Positions 14,666 to 22,556 are shown, counted from the stretch's first letter. The stretch is 28,962 bases of DNA from JAFDWI01 sp040255345 (GCA_040255345.1 JBDZUV010000026.1:1-28962), one strand, 5' to 3'. Notes: generated by a model not told the origin, from the sequence alone. Numbers and translations: made by a program.

Positions 14666-15535
14666 TCAGGCGGGGCGTCCGACGCCGATCGGGTTCGGCA
14701 CCGGTACGGTCCCGTCGTCGACGACCCGCTGGGCGAGCGGCGTCAGTGCCTCGACGAGCGCGGTGACCCGGGCCTCGCCGAGCGCGTCGACCGGTCGAGC
14801 CGCGAGACGGTCGGTCGCGTCTTCGACGTCCGCTCGGCACCGGACCCCGGCGGCGGTGAGCTGCCCGTCGAGCAGCAGGCCCCGGCCGGTCAGGGTCTGT
14901 TCGGCGGCCGACCAGTCGGCGTCTGACCAGCCGCGGTGGGGTTGGATCGACGCCCGCGGGATGCGCCCGTCGGCCACCATCGTGACCGTGGCCTCGAGCG
15001 GACCGAGCCCGTGGGCGACACAAGCGATCACATGACTGTCGCCACGGTGCTCGCGCAGCACCGAACAGGCCAGCCACAGGTCCACCACCGGATCTCCGGT
15101 CGGTTCGACCGCGGCCCACGCGGCGGCGAGCGGCCGTCCGCCACGGTCCATGGCTGTGACGGCGGCGCGCAGCTCGGCGCCGAAGGTCGAGGCGACCTCG
15201 TCGATGTCGCGGCCCAGGATCCTTCGCAGCGCGGCGGCCGCAGCCGCCGCCCGACTTCCGACGACCGCGTCCGGTGCCGCGACGTCCCACGCGTCGGGAA
15301 TGGACCGAGCGACCATCGCCGGGTGGAAGCCGAAGAACGCCGCGGCCACCACCGGTGCCGCCACCGTGCCCATCGGTGCGGCCCGACCGGCGAAGTAGCC
15401 CATCCACCAGCCCCGCAGGCCGAGCGACTTCGCGGCGTCGGCGGGCTCGGGTGCGAAGTACACGACCGCATGGAGCGGTTCGACGACCTGCCACAACCGA
15501 CGCGCCAACGCCCCGCTCACGCTCCACGCGCCCAT
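14666..15535 (-). CDS. SCO6745 (SalK-like) family protein
   Basis: 289 residues. ARRLWQVVEPLHAVVYFAPEPADAAKSLGLRGWWMGYFAGRAAPMGTV at the N-terminus and GFHPAMVARSIPDAWD are hallmarks of the actinobacterial SCO6745/SalK family. SHVIACVAHGLGPLEA and RGWSDADWSAAEQTLTGRGLLLDGQLTAAG follow, the latter like a winged-helix segment. The biochemical function of the family is not established as far as I know. The start overlaps the end of the methyltransferase fragment on the same strand by 19 nt, and no Shine-Dalgarno is visible, so translation may be coupled to that remnant. Confidence 0.8.
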   Translation of the reverse strand: MGAWSVSGALARRLWQVVEPLHAVVYFAPEPADAAKSLGLRGWWMGYFAGRAAPMGTVAAPVVAAAFFGFHPAMVARSIPDAWDVAAPDAVVGSRAAAAAAALRRILGRDIDEVASTFGAELRAAVTAMDRGGRPLAAAWAAVEPTGDPVVDLWLACSVLREHRGDSHVIACVAHGLGPLEATVTMVADGRIPRASIQPHRGWSDADWSAAEQTLTGRGLLLDGQLTAAGVRCRADVEDATDRLAARPVDALGEARVTALVEALTPLAQRVVDDGTVPVPNPIGVGRPA

Positions 15536-15729
15536 CGTCGGCCCATGTCGTGGACCGCGCCCCGGGCGCCCTGGCCACGGCCGACGTCGAGCGCCCGGCC
15601 ACCATCGGGCGAGTGGCCGACGAGTCGCCGGCGGGCGAGTTCCCGGCGGACCACGTCACGGGCGACGCCGACCTCGTCGGCCCAGGTGCTCGCTCGATCG
15701 CGCAGGCCGGTCACCGTCGTGGTCGTCAC
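15517..15729 (-). pseudogene. N-terminal remnant of a SAM-dependent methyltransferase
   Basis: A 70-codon frame from GTG 15729 reads LRDRASTWADEVGVARDVVRRELARRRLVGHSPDGGRALDVGRGQGARG and then runs out of similarity into a stop overlapping the SCO6745-like start. This matches the start of class I methyltransferases up to SAM-binding motif I, where LDVGCGQG is expected; here the Cys position is Arg. The remaining two thirds of the enzyme are absent. It looks like a gene truncated by deletion with the SCO6745-like gene joined to it. A 10-bp palindrome GACTGCAGTC (15732-15741) lies just upstream of the start. Confidence 0.5.
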
Positions 15730-15831
15730 TGGACTGCAGTCTCGCGGATCGTCGCGGTGCCACGGCCGCCATTCGCGCCCGTGGGGGAAATGAAGGCCGA
15801 CCGTACGCGGGCGCTGTGCCAGGCTTCGCCG

Positions 15832-16587
15832 ATGTCCGATGCCGACATCGACGCCGACATCGCCACCGACATCGCCACCGACATCGACGCCGACCCGGCC
15901 CGGCACCTGCGCACCGATCAGGTCGCGGACCTCGACGGCGCCGTCGTGGTCGTCGACGTGATCAGGGCGTTCTCCACCGCGGCGTACGCGTTCTCGGCGG
16001 GCGCCCGCTACATCTACCTGGTGGCCGCCGTCGATGACGCGCTCGCCTTCAAGGCCGCGCACCCCGGCAGCGTGGCGATGGGCGAGGACCACGGCCTCAT
16101 GCCCGACGGTTTCGACCTGCCGAACTCACCGGTGCTCGCCGCGGCCGCCGACCTCGCAGGTCGCGTCGTCGTGCAACGCACCTCGGCCGGCACCAAGGGG
16201 GTGGTCGCCGCCGGCCGTGCCACCCGCCTGTGGTGCGCCAACCTCGTGTGCGCGTCGGCCACCGCCAGGGCCGTCGCGGCGTCCGGCCTGGGCGCCCCCG
16301 GCTACGTGATCACCGGCTGGTTGACCGACCGCGACGACCGCCCTGGAACCGACGACCGGCTCACCGCCGACCACATCGACGCGCTCCGTCGGGGCGAGCA
16401 CCCCGACGCTGCCGCCGTGGCCGCGGCGGTGGCGGCGACCGACGAGGCGACCCGCACGTTGGCGCTCGGTGTCGGCCATGTCGACCCGCTCGATATCGCC
16501 TATGCAACCGACGTCGACCGGTTCGACTTCGCCATGGAGGTCACCCGTGACGCCGACGGCCTGCGCCTCGACCGGGTGGACGCCTGA
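15832..16587 (+). CDS. ComB-like 2-phosphosulfolactate phosphatase family protein
   Basis: 251 residues from ATG 15832; an in-frame ATG at 15790 is possible. AVVVVDVIRAFSTAAYAFSAGARYIYLVAAVDDALAFK, GEDHGLMPDGFDLPNSP and VVQRTSAGTKGVVAAGRATRLWCANLVCASATARAV match the ComB family. In methanogens ComB removes phosphate from 2-phosphosulfolactate on the way to coenzyme M. Actinobacterial relatives have no coenzyme M pathway and their substrate is unknown. Residues 4-18 are a low-complexity DIDADIATDIATDID stretch encoded by repeats of GACATC. The ending FAMEVTRDADGLRLDRVD is typical of the family. Confidence 0.82.
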   Translation: MSDADIDADIATDIATDIDADPARHLRTDQVADLDGAVVVVDVIRAFSTAAYAFSAGARYIYLVAAVDDALAFKAAHPGSVAMGEDHGLMPDGFDLPNSPVLAAAADLAGRVVVQRTSAGTKGVVAAGRATRLWCANLVCASATARAVAASGLGAPGYVITGWLTDRDDRPGTDDRLTADHIDALRRGEHPDAAAVAAAVAATDEATRTLALGVGHVDPLDIAYATDVDRFDFAMEVTRDADGLRLDRVDA

Positions 16588-16633
16588 CCCGGTCGCACGA
16601 TGCGACGGCGACGCCGACCGGTCGCCGGTGGGA

Positions 16634-17236
16634 TCAGTCCGGGTCGGGAACGGACCGGGCGGACGCCTCGAAGATGCTCTCGACGCGCCGGTCGGGGACC
16701 AGCCACAGCAGCGCCACCAGCACGTACACGCCCACGGCGACCCACCGGTTCGCGAACGACAGGGCGATCGCGGCCAGATACAGCACCGGTGAGACCTTGC
16801 CCTTGAAGTCCGCACCGAGCGCTTCGGCGAGAGTCGAGTCCATGCCCTGGGTGTGCACGATGACCCGCTCGAGGATGAAGTAGGCGATCGCCGCGCAGAA
16901 ATACACGATGCCGTACACCGCGACGGGCACCGCGGCGAAGGAGTGCTCACCCATCCAGGCCGTGGTGAACGGAAACAGCGACAACCAGAACAGCAGGTGC
17001 AGGTTCGCCCACATGACGCCGCCGTTGACCCGCTCGGTGGCCTGGAGCAGATGGTGGTGATTGTTCCAGTAGATGCCGAGGTACACGAAGCTCAGCACGT
17101 AGGAGAGGAACACGGGGACGAGGTCGCGCAGGTCCGACATCGCGGTGCCCTCGGGCGGGCGCAACTCGAGCACCATGATCGTGATCAGGATGGCCAGCAC
17201 GCCGTCGCTGAACGCTTCGAGCCGTCCCGTGGTCAC
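16634..17236 (-). CDS. TMEM175-family potassium channel-like protein (DUF1211)
   Basis: 200 residues with about six membrane segments. The opening MTTGRLEAFSDGVLAILITIMVLEL holds the family motif RxxxFSDGVxAIxxTxxxL (R5, F9, S10, D11), which shapes the pore in bacterial TMEM175 K+ channels. YWNNHHHLLQATERVNGGVMWANLHLLFWLSLFPFTT is the equally typical second half of the repeat. Bacterial members form tetramers in the cytoplasmic membrane and leak K+ with low selectivity. It follows the cupin lipoprotein gene by 32 nt on the same strand. Confidence 0.92.
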   Translation of the reverse strand: MTTGRLEAFSDGVLAILITIMVLELRPPEGTAMSDLRDLVPVFLSYVLSFVYLGIYWNNHHHLLQATERVNGGVMWANLHLLFWLSLFPFTTAWMGEHSFAAVPVAVYGIVYFCAAIAYFILERVIVHTQGMDSTLAEALGADFKGKVSPVLYLAAIALSFANRWVAVGVYVLVALLWLVPDRRVESIFEASARSVPDPD

Positions 17237-17268
17237 CGGTGGATCCTACGGGGCGCCCGGCCCTCGCG

Positions 17269-17829
17269 TCAGTCGGACGTGGGCGTGGTGGTCACCGGTT
17301 CGGCCAGGTCGTGGCCGTCTTCGGTGAGCAACGTCGCGGTGATGACGAGTGGTTCGTCGGCACGGTTCTCGCCGTAGTGGACCATGTCGCCACGTTCGAT
17401 CACCGAGTCGCCGACTCGCAGGGTGATCGTGGTCGGGCCGGTCACCCCGGTGTCGGTGTCGTCACCGGCCCGTCGCACCAGTGCCGTCCCCGACACGACC
17501 GTGTAGGTCAGCGTGCCCGACTCGATGCGGGCCATCTGCACCCCGGGGTGGACGTGGGCGGCGAGTTTGGCGCCCGGCGCGATGTGGTACCGCACCAACG
17601 AGAGCGTGCGACCATGCGCACCCGGCGGGTCGACCAGATCGTCGAGCACCTCGGTGCGCACCGCGACCGTGGTGGTCGGCGATGAAGCGGTGCCGTCGAC
17701 CGTGGTCGACGCCGCGGGGGCCGCGGCGGACGGGTCACCGGGCGGGTCGGAACTCGACGAGCCACACCCGGCGACGGCGAGAACGAGCGCGGTCAGTAGG
17801 CAGGCGAGGGCCGAGCGGGTCCGGGGCAT
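17269..17829 (-). CDS. Cupin-domain lipoprotein
   Basis: 186 residues. The signal peptide ends in LAVAGC, a good lipobox with C22 as the lipidated residue, followed by a Ser/Ala/Thr-rich linker (residues 23-57). RTLSLVRYHIAPGAKLAAHVHPGVQMARIESGTLTYTVVSG is cupin motif 1 with HxH and a Glu as metal ligands; IERGDMVHYGENRADEPLVI is motif 2 with the last His. It is probably a metal-binding beta-barrel tethered outside the membrane. Function and ligand are unknown. It lies 55 nt after the lysoplasmalogenase gene and 32 nt before the TMEM175-like gene, consistent with one transcript. Confidence 0.88.
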   Translation of the reverse strand: MPRTRSALACLLTALVLAVAGCGSSSSDPPGDPSAAAPAASTTVDGTASSPTTTVAVRTEVLDDLVDPPGAHGRTLSLVRYHIAPGAKLAAHVHPGVQMARIESGTLTYTVVSGTALVRRAGDDTDTGVTGPTTITLRVGDSVIERGDMVHYGENRADEPLVITATLLTEDGHDLAEPVTTTPTSD

Positions 17830-17884
17830 GGCGGGAGGCTACCCGGCGCCCGGCCCAGGCCAGGCGACCGCACCGGCGAAAGGC

Positions 17885-18529
17885 TCAGCCGGTGACGAGC
17901 CAGGCGACCAGACCGAACTGGCCGAGGTGGTAGGTGACCATCACCGACAGTGGCCCCCAGCGACGCTTCTCGGCGAAACGGTTCCACGCGAGGGTCCCGT
18001 CGGAGACGTAGAACAGCGACGCCCCCACGATGGCGAAGATCGCGGCGGTGCCGAACGCGGACACCACCATGGCCGAGATGATGACCACGTAGGCGACCAC
18101 CGGGCCGATCAGCCCTCGAGCCTCGTCGAGGTCGACACGTTGCAGCATCGCCCGGCCGACGACGAGCACCGTCACGATCACCACCACCAACCCGACGAGG
18201 GTCCAGCCGAGCGAGGTGGGTGCGAGTTGCAGGCCGACCACATACGCGATGTGACCGACCAGGAACGACCCCAGCCCGGCGAGGAACCATTTCTCGGGCA
18301 ACAACAAGAAGATGTCGCCGGCCAATGACAGCACCAGTCCGGCCACCATCCACCAGTGGATCGCCGACGACACCGACGGGTCGAGGGTGACCGCGACGCC
18401 GATCAGAAGGATGAGCGTCAGCGGTTTGGTCACGTACCGGACCGACCGTCGCGCGCGGTGGGTCGCCCACCACTCGACGAGGGCGCACAGGCCGGTCAGC
18501 GCAGCGAACGTCCACGCAAGTGTCGTCAT
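17885..18529 (-). CDS. Lysoplasmalogenase (YhhN/TMEM86 family)
   Basis: A 214-residue membrane protein with about eight hydrophobic helices. LVLSLAGDIFLLLPEKWFLAGLGSFLVGHIAYVVGL and LFYVSDGTLAWNRF contain the conserved acidic residues of the YhhN family (D72, D177). Characterised members hydrolyse the vinyl-ether bond of lysoplasmalogens; bacterial substrates may differ because not all make plasmalogens. It is the first gene of a probable three-gene leftward unit with the cupin lipoprotein and the TMEM175-like channel, all envelope proteins. Confidence 0.88.
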   Translation of the reverse strand: MTTLAWTFAALTGLCALVEWWATHRARRSVRYVTKPLTLILLIGVAVTLDPSVSSAIHWWMVAGLVLSLAGDIFLLLPEKWFLAGLGSFLVGHIAYVVGLQLAPTSLGWTLVGLVVVIVTVLVVGRAMLQRVDLDEARGLIGPVVAYVVIISAMVVSAFGTAAIFAIVGASLFYVSDGTLAWNRFAEKRRWGPLSVMVTYHLGQFGLVAWLVTG

Positions 18530-18699
18530 CGGGTCCCCCGTCGGTGCAGCCGTGCGGTTTGCGGCGCCATCGGCTCAGCCAGCAGGCAGGGGATCCGTCC
18601 GGGGTCGTCGGGCGAGAGCATCCGCACCGGTCTAGTGCCGGGTCAGGCGCCATCGGGAGTCGTGGCACCGATGAGTCCACGGGGTGAGCATCGTCGGAA

Positions 18700-18710
18700 T
18701 TGGTAACCAA
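18700..18710. promoter_or_regulatory. Small dyad upstream of the RibD-like gene
   Basis: TTGGTAACCAA has perfect 5-bp arms around one base and lies 27 nt before the start codon at 18738. It might be an operator, but a site this short can arise by chance. Confidence 0.3.
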
Positions 18711-18737
18711 CCCGCCATCCCATCTGGAGACGTGACC

Positions 18738-19361
18738 ATGGGCATCATCCACATCGACGAATTCGTGACCCTCGACGGCGTCGCCCAGGCACCGGGCGGG
18801 CCCGAGGAGGACCCGGCAGGCGGTTTCACCTTCGGCGGCTGGCAGGCGCCGCTGTTCGACGACGTCGCCGGCGAGCAGATCGCCGCCGGCATGGAGACCC
18901 TCGACGCCCTGCTGCTCGGGCGGAAGACCTACGACATCTTCGCCGCGTACTGGCCGCATCAGAACACCGAAGGCCCCGACGGCGCGATCGCCGAGCTGTT
19001 CAACCGCGTCCCCAAGTACGTCGCCTCCCGGAACGCACCCGACCTCGGCTGGGCGGGTTCCACCCTGCTCGGCCCCGACCTCGCCGCCGAGATCGACACG
19101 TTGCGTGACCGCCACGACCACGTCCACGTGATCGGCAGCCTCGATTTCGTCCAGTCCCTCATCGCCGAACGGCTCTTCGACGAGCTGACCCTGTGGGTCT
19201 ACCCGATCGTGCTCGGCCAGGGGAAGAAGGTGTTCGCCGACGGCGTCGCCCCCTCGAACCTGACGTTGCTCGAGCCGCCGGCGGCGACCCCGGTCGGCAT
19301 GGTGCAGCTCCGGTACACGATCGAAGACGGCATTCCCGCCACCGGCACCGTCGGCGCGTGA
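18738..19361 (+). CDS. RibD C-terminal / dihydrofolate reductase-like reductase
   Basis: 207 residues from ATG 18738, with GGAG 8 nt upstream. GIIHIDEFVTLDGVAQAPGG, TLDALLLGRKTYDIFAAYWP, PKYVASRNA, HVHVIGSLDFVQSLIAERLFDELTLWVYPIVLGQGKKVF follow the RibD_C/DHFR-like fold in order. The family reduces pterin- or pyrimidine-like compounds with NADPH, but actinobacterial stand-alone members mostly have unknown substrates. It is not likely to be the essential DHFR. It lies just before the TetR gene (58 nt) but has its own ribosome binding site. Confidence 0.9.
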   Translation: MGIIHIDEFVTLDGVAQAPGGPEEDPAGGFTFGGWQAPLFDDVAGEQIAAGMETLDALLLGRKTYDIFAAYWPHQNTEGPDGAIAELFNRVPKYVASRNAPDLGWAGSTLLGPDLAAEIDTLRDRHDHVHVIGSLDFVQSLIAERLFDELTLWVYPIVLGQGKKVFADGVAPSNLTLLEPPAATPVGMVQLRYTIEDGIPATGTVGA

Positions 19362-19392
19362 TGTCGCCGCCGAACGCCCGATGACCAGTTTC

Positions 19393-19412
19393 TAGAACGA
19401 ACGCTCTATTAT
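19393..19412 (+). promoter_or_regulatory. TetR operator over a -10 box
   Basis: TAGAACGAACGCTCTA (19393-19408) pairs at six of eight positions about its centre. It overlaps TATTAT (19407-19412), a near-consensus -10. The predicted transcription start, 19418-19420, coincides with the GTG at 19420. This is the arrangement expected for a self-repressing TetR gene with a leaderless mRNA. Confidence 0.6.
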
Positions 19413-19419
19413 GGGAGGC

Positions 19420-20058
19420 GTGCCCCGTCCTCGCCTCCATGACATCGACGAACTCCTCGACGTCGCCGAAGAACTGGTGAGCGGCCGTGATCCGGCCGGG
19501 CTCACCCTGCGGGCGCTCGCCCAGCGCGGGGGCGTTCCGATCGGCTCGATCTACCACGCCTTCGGGTCGAAGGAAGACCTGCTGGCGCGGCTCTGGCTGC
19601 GCGCGGCAGGCCGGTTGGGTGCCGCCCAACAGGAGGCTCTCGACGCAGGCGACCGCGGCGGCGACCCCGTCGCGGCGGTCGTCGCCGTGGCGCTCGCACC
19701 GGTGACCTTCGGTCGTCGGTATCCGGCGAGCGCCGAGGTGTTCTTCACCCGACGGCGGGAACAGCTCTTCGCCACCGTGTCGTCGCCCACGGTGCTCGAC
19801 GACCTGACCGCGACGCAGCAGCGCTTCGTGGCGCGACTCCGTGCCCTCGCACGATCGATGTGGGGCCGTGACGATCGCGTGGCCGTCGATGCCGTCATCG
19901 CATGTGTCGTGGACGTCCCCGGCGGCGTCCTCGGACGCCACCTCCGGGAGGGGCGCTACCCCGACCCCGTGCTCGAGGCGCGGATCGTCGCTGCGGTCCG
20001 GGCGATCCTCGACGTGCCGCTCGACCCACCGCCACTCCGGAGAGGAAGACCGCGATGA
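19420..20058 (+). CDS. TetR-family transcriptional regulator
   Basis: 212 residues from GTG 19420. The ATG at 19411 would be upstream of the predicted transcription start, so GTG is preferred although either is possible. The DNA-binding domain is at residues ~10-55: LLDVAEELVSGRDPAGLTLRALAQRGGVPIGSIYHAFGSKEDLLARLW, a textbook TetR helix-turn-helix. The remaining helices form the ligand and dimer domain. The TGA overlaps the ATG of the enoyl-CoA hydratase-like gene, so the two are coupled and the regulator probably senses an acyl-CoA or a related compound. Confidence 0.92.
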   Translation: MPRPRLHDIDELLDVAEELVSGRDPAGLTLRALAQRGGVPIGSIYHAFGSKEDLLARLWLRAAGRLGAAQQEALDAGDRGGDPVAAVVAVALAPVTFGRRYPASAEVFFTRRREQLFATVSSPTVLDDLTATQQRFVARLRALARSMWGRDDRVAVDAVIACVVDVPGGVLGRHLREGRYPDPVLEARIVAAVRAILDVPLDPPPLRRGRPR

Positions 20059-20711
20059 CGACCCTGACGTGCCGTGACGACATCCACGTCCTGGACCTGG
20101 GCGACGATGAGAACCGTTTCACTCCGAACTGGCTCGACACCGTCGAGGCCGCGCTCGACCGCGTCGTCTCGTCACCGGCCCCGCTGATCACGGTGGCCTC
20201 CGGCAGGTTCTACTCCAACGGCCTCGACCTCGACTGGATCACGGCCAATCCCGACGAACTGCAGCCCTATGTCGCACGGGTCCAGCGGCTGTTGGCCCGG
20301 GTGATGGCGCTTCCGGTCCCCACCGTCGCGGCCCTCAACGGGCACGCGTTCGGCGCCGGAGCGATGCTGGCCATGGCTCACGACTGGCGCATCATGCGCC
20401 ACGACCGCGGCTACTTCTGCTTTCCCGAGGTCGACATCGCCATTCCGTTCACGCCGGGGATGGCCGGGCTCGTCCAGGCCAAGGTCGGCCCGCGCGCGGC
20501 GGTCGACGCGATGACCACCGGCCACCGGTTCACCGCGCCCGAGGCCGTCGAGGCCGGTCTCGTCGACGGGTCGGCCACCGCGGCGGCGCTCCTCGACAGG
20601 GCGCAGGCGACCGTCGCCCATCTCGCCGGCAAGGACCCGGCCACGCTCGGGGCCATCAAGTCCACGATGTACGCCACGGTCCTGGGCCTGCTCGACGCCA
20701 CGACCACCTGA
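20055..20711 (+). CDS. Enoyl-CoA hydratase/isomerase family protein
   Basis: A 218-residue crotonase-fold protein, shorter than the usual ~255 and close to delta3,delta2-enoyl-CoA isomerases of the plant type. LITVASGRFYSNGLDLDWI is oxyanion loop one, and LPVPTVAALNGHAFGAGAMLAMAHDWRIM is loop two. CFPEVDIAIPFTPGMAGLVQAKV holds the region of the catalytic glutamate. It acts on unsaturated fatty acyl-CoA in beta-oxidation by family knowledge; hydratase or isomerase activity cannot be separated here. It overlaps the TetR gene by 4 nt (ATGA). Confidence 0.88.
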   Translation: MTTLTCRDDIHVLDLGDDENRFTPNWLDTVEAALDRVVSSPAPLITVASGRFYSNGLDLDWITANPDELQPYVARVQRLLARVMALPVPTVAALNGHAFGAGAMLAMAHDWRIMRHDRGYFCFPEVDIAIPFTPGMAGLVQAKVGPRAAVDAMTTGHRFTAPEAVEAGLVDGSATAAALLDRAQATVAHLAGKDPATLGAIKSTMYATVLGLLDATTT

Positions 20712-20732
20712 TCGTCGCCGCGGCGGGTTCTG

Positions 20733-20749
20733 GGGCCGGTTCCCGGCCC
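20733..20749. terminator. GC hairpin between convergent genes
   Basis: GGGCCGG (20733-20739) and CCGGCCC (20743-20749) form a 7-bp stem with loop TTC, 21 nt after the enoyl-CoA hydratase-like stop. No T-run follows. Confidence 0.5.
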
Positions 20750-20876
20750 GCCCCCCGCAGCTCCTGCTGCGACCGCTCCACTTCGCTCAGGGCGGTGCGT
20801 TCGGGTCGGTGGTGCCCGGTGATCCGGCGAGCGCCGGGTCCGCCGCCACCCGTGAGATCGCGCCCGTTCGGCCGGG

Positions 20877-21362
20877 TCAGTCGCCGGCGTAGGCGGCCTC
20901 GAGCGTCGCGATGTCGATCTTGCGCATCTTGAGCATGGCTTCCATCGCCCGACGGTTCGCGTCGGTCGTGTAGTCGCCGCACACCTCTTCGAGGCGTCGC
21001 GGGATGATCTGCCACGACACCCCGAAACGGTCTCGGCACCACCCGCAATAGGACTCCTCACCGCCGTCGGTGGTGAGCAGATCCCAGTAGTGGTCGACTT
21101 CGTCCTGGGTGTCGACGAGCAGGTAGAACGAGAACGACTCGTCGAGCGTGAACGCGGCGCCGGCATTCAGGCCGATCACCTCGACGCCGCCGACCGTGAA
21201 GTCGACGATGAACGGTTCGCCTTCCTCGACATCGGGGATGCCCGCGGGCGCGACCATCACGTGCTGGACCGACGAGTCGGGGATGTGCTCGGCGTAGAAC
21301 GCCGCCGCACGGTGCGCGGCCTGGTTGCCGAACCAGAGGTGGGGGCGGAGCGAAATCGTCAT
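20877..21362 (-). CDS. PhnB/VOC-family protein
   Basis: 161 residues from ATG 21362, with GGAG 6 nt upstream. ISLRPHLWFGNQAAHRAAAFYAEHIPDSSVQ, PFIVDFTVGGVEVIGLNAG, FSFYLLVDTQDEVDHYWDLLTTDGGEESYCGWCRDRFGVSWQIIP match the PhnB/3-demethylubiquinone-methyltransferase-like branch of the VOC superfamily. The C-terminal MEAMLKMRKIDIATLEAA is also typical. Despite the old name these are not methyltransferases, and the function is mostly unknown. It lies downstream of and in the same direction as nothing obvious; the LuxR gene starts beyond a repeat region. Confidence 0.88.
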   Translation of the reverse strand: MTISLRPHLWFGNQAAHRAAAFYAEHIPDSSVQHVMVAPAGIPDVEEGEPFIVDFTVGGVEVIGLNAGAAFTLDESFSFYLLVDTQDEVDHYWDLLTTDGGEESYCGWCRDRFGVSWQIIPRRLEEVCGDYTTDANRRAMEAMLKMRKIDIATLEAAYAGD

Positions 21363-21521
21363 CGTGGTCTCCTTGCGCACGGATCGACCGGGCACCGGTT
21401 GCCCGGGTTCGTCGATGGCACAGACGGAGCCGCCGCCGCGAAATCATCGCGCCGGGTCGACGGTCGTGCCCGCGTTCCCGTGATCGGCACCGGTCACTCG
21501 GGCACCGGACCGAACCGCGCC

Positions 21522-21577
21522 GACCCGATCGGACCGACCCGATCGGACCGACCCGATCGGACCGACCCGATCGGACC
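21522..21577 (+). repeat. Four perfect tandem copies of a 14-bp unit
   Basis: GACCCGATCGGACC is repeated without a mismatch at 21522, 21536, 21550 and 21564. Each unit contains the palindrome CGATCG. The array starts right after the end of the LuxR-type gene (stop at 21582, minus strand), in the 219-bp gap before the PhnB-like gene. Perfect copies imply recent slippage, so copy number may vary between strains. Confidence 0.9.
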
Positions 21578-21581
21578 GTGG

Positions 21582-22280
21582 TCAGGCCATCTCGTCGAGG
21601 ACCTCGGCATCGGCCAGCGGCTCGGCGAACCAGCGTTCGATGCGGTGATGGTCGGGGCTGAAGCCGTGGTCGATCCCCCACAGCACCGCCTCCACCCGGT
21701 TCGCCACTCCGATCTTGCGGTACGCGGATCGGATGTAGGTCTTGATCGAGTTGATCGACAGACACACCTGGTCGCTGATCTCGTGGTTGGAACGGCCCTG
21801 CACGATGAGCGCCAGCACCTCGGCTTCGCGTTCACTCAGACCCTCGCTGCGGCCCGGCCAGTCGAGGCCCACGGTGAGCCGACCCGAGCGGGGGGCGTCG
21901 CTGACCACCACCTCACCGGCGTGGATCGCCTCGATCGCGTCGACGAGTTGCCGGGCGGGAAGCGCCTTCGACAGATACCCCGACGCGCCGTTGGCGATGG
22001 CGTCTTCGACCAGACGGGGGTGGAAGTTCCACGTGTACACGGCCACGGCCGCCGCGCGCGCCCCGGCGACGAGACGGATGAAATCGGAATGGTTGGTGTC
22101 GGGCTGGGCGAATGCGTCATAGAGCGCCACGTCGACGGGCGCCGTGAGCTTCGTGGTCGCATCGAGCTCGACGACGTCGATCCGGTCGGTGTAGCGGTCG
22201 AACATGTGGGCGACGCCGACCACGACGATGTCGTAGTCGTCGATCAGGGCGACCGAGACGGGGCGATCCGCGGGCGTCAT
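21582..22280 (-). CDS. LuxR/NarL-type response regulator (orphan)
   Basis: 232 residues from ATG 22280. Residues 8-120 form a receiver-like domain: VALIDDYDIVVVGV (acidic D14, D15), DVALYDAF with phospho-acceptor D55, VYTW with T83, and GYLSKALP with K105. Residues 146-205 are the LuxR helix-turn-helix: GLSEREAEVLALIVQGRSNHEISDQVCLSINSIKTYIRSAYRKIGVANRVEAV. There is no adjacent histidine kinase. The gene is divergent from two tiny stress-type genes, with a perfect inverted repeat between them, so it probably regulates them. -10 TAGCGT (complement of 22289-22294) lies 8 nt before ATG, suggesting a leaderless mRNA. Confidence 0.92.
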   Translation of the reverse strand: MTPADRPVSVALIDDYDIVVVGVAHMFDRYTDRIDVVELDATTKLTAPVDVALYDAFAQPDTNHSDFIRLVAGARAAAVAVYTWNFHPRLVEDAIANGASGYLSKALPARQLVDAIEAIHAGEVVVSDAPRSGRLTVGLDWPGRSEGLSEREAEVLALIVQGRSNHEISDQVCLSINSIKTYIRSAYRKIGVANRVEAVLWGIDHGFSPDHHRIERWFAEPLADAEVLDEMA

Positions 22281-22318
22281 CCGGCCCGACGCTACCCCGA
22301 TGAGAGGTTGAGTGATTT

Positions 22319-22332
22319 CACCCCTGGGGGTG
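22319..22332. promoter_or_regulatory. Inverted repeat between luxR-type and mini-membrane-protein genes
   Basis: CACCCC (22319-22324), TG, GGGGTG (22327-22332) is a perfect 6-bp dyad in the 132-bp divergent region. It lies close to the regulator's own promoter and 80 nt before the small gene. It is the natural candidate for the regulator's binding site. Confidence 0.5.
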
Positions 22333-22412
22333 TAGTCGGACGACCCGCCGGTGTGGTTCGCTGAATCCCGACGGGAAAGTACCTCCGCAACTTCAGAAAG
22401 GGCAGGTGTGTC

Positions 22413-22556
22413 ATGGAACTCATCCTCTGGATCGTGGCGGTCTTCCTCGTGATCGTCGGCATCGCCACCATCGTCCGCCGGCAGGTGGCGCTGGGCATCG
22501 TGTTCATCGTCGTCGGCCTGCTGGTCGGCCCCGGCGGCGTCAGCGTGTTCTCGTGA
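22413..22556 (+). CDS. GPGG-motif mini membrane protein (47 aa)
   Basis: A 47-residue protein: two hydrophobic helices (residues 2-20 and 25-40) separated by RRQVA, ending in LLVGPGGVSVFS. The GPGG-V-S-V-F ending is typical of small actinobacterial membrane proteins of unknown function. ATG 22413 follows an AAAGGGCAGG region. The two helices with a short basic loop predict a hairpin in the cytoplasmic membrane. A CsbD-like small gene follows after 73 nt. Confidence 0.75.
   Translation: MELILWIVAVFLVIVGIATIVRRQVALGIVFIVVGLLVGPGGVSVFS

Noticed and set aside
22319..22332. The inverted repeat as a terminator
   Set aside because: It lies between divergent gene starts, so an operator role fits better.
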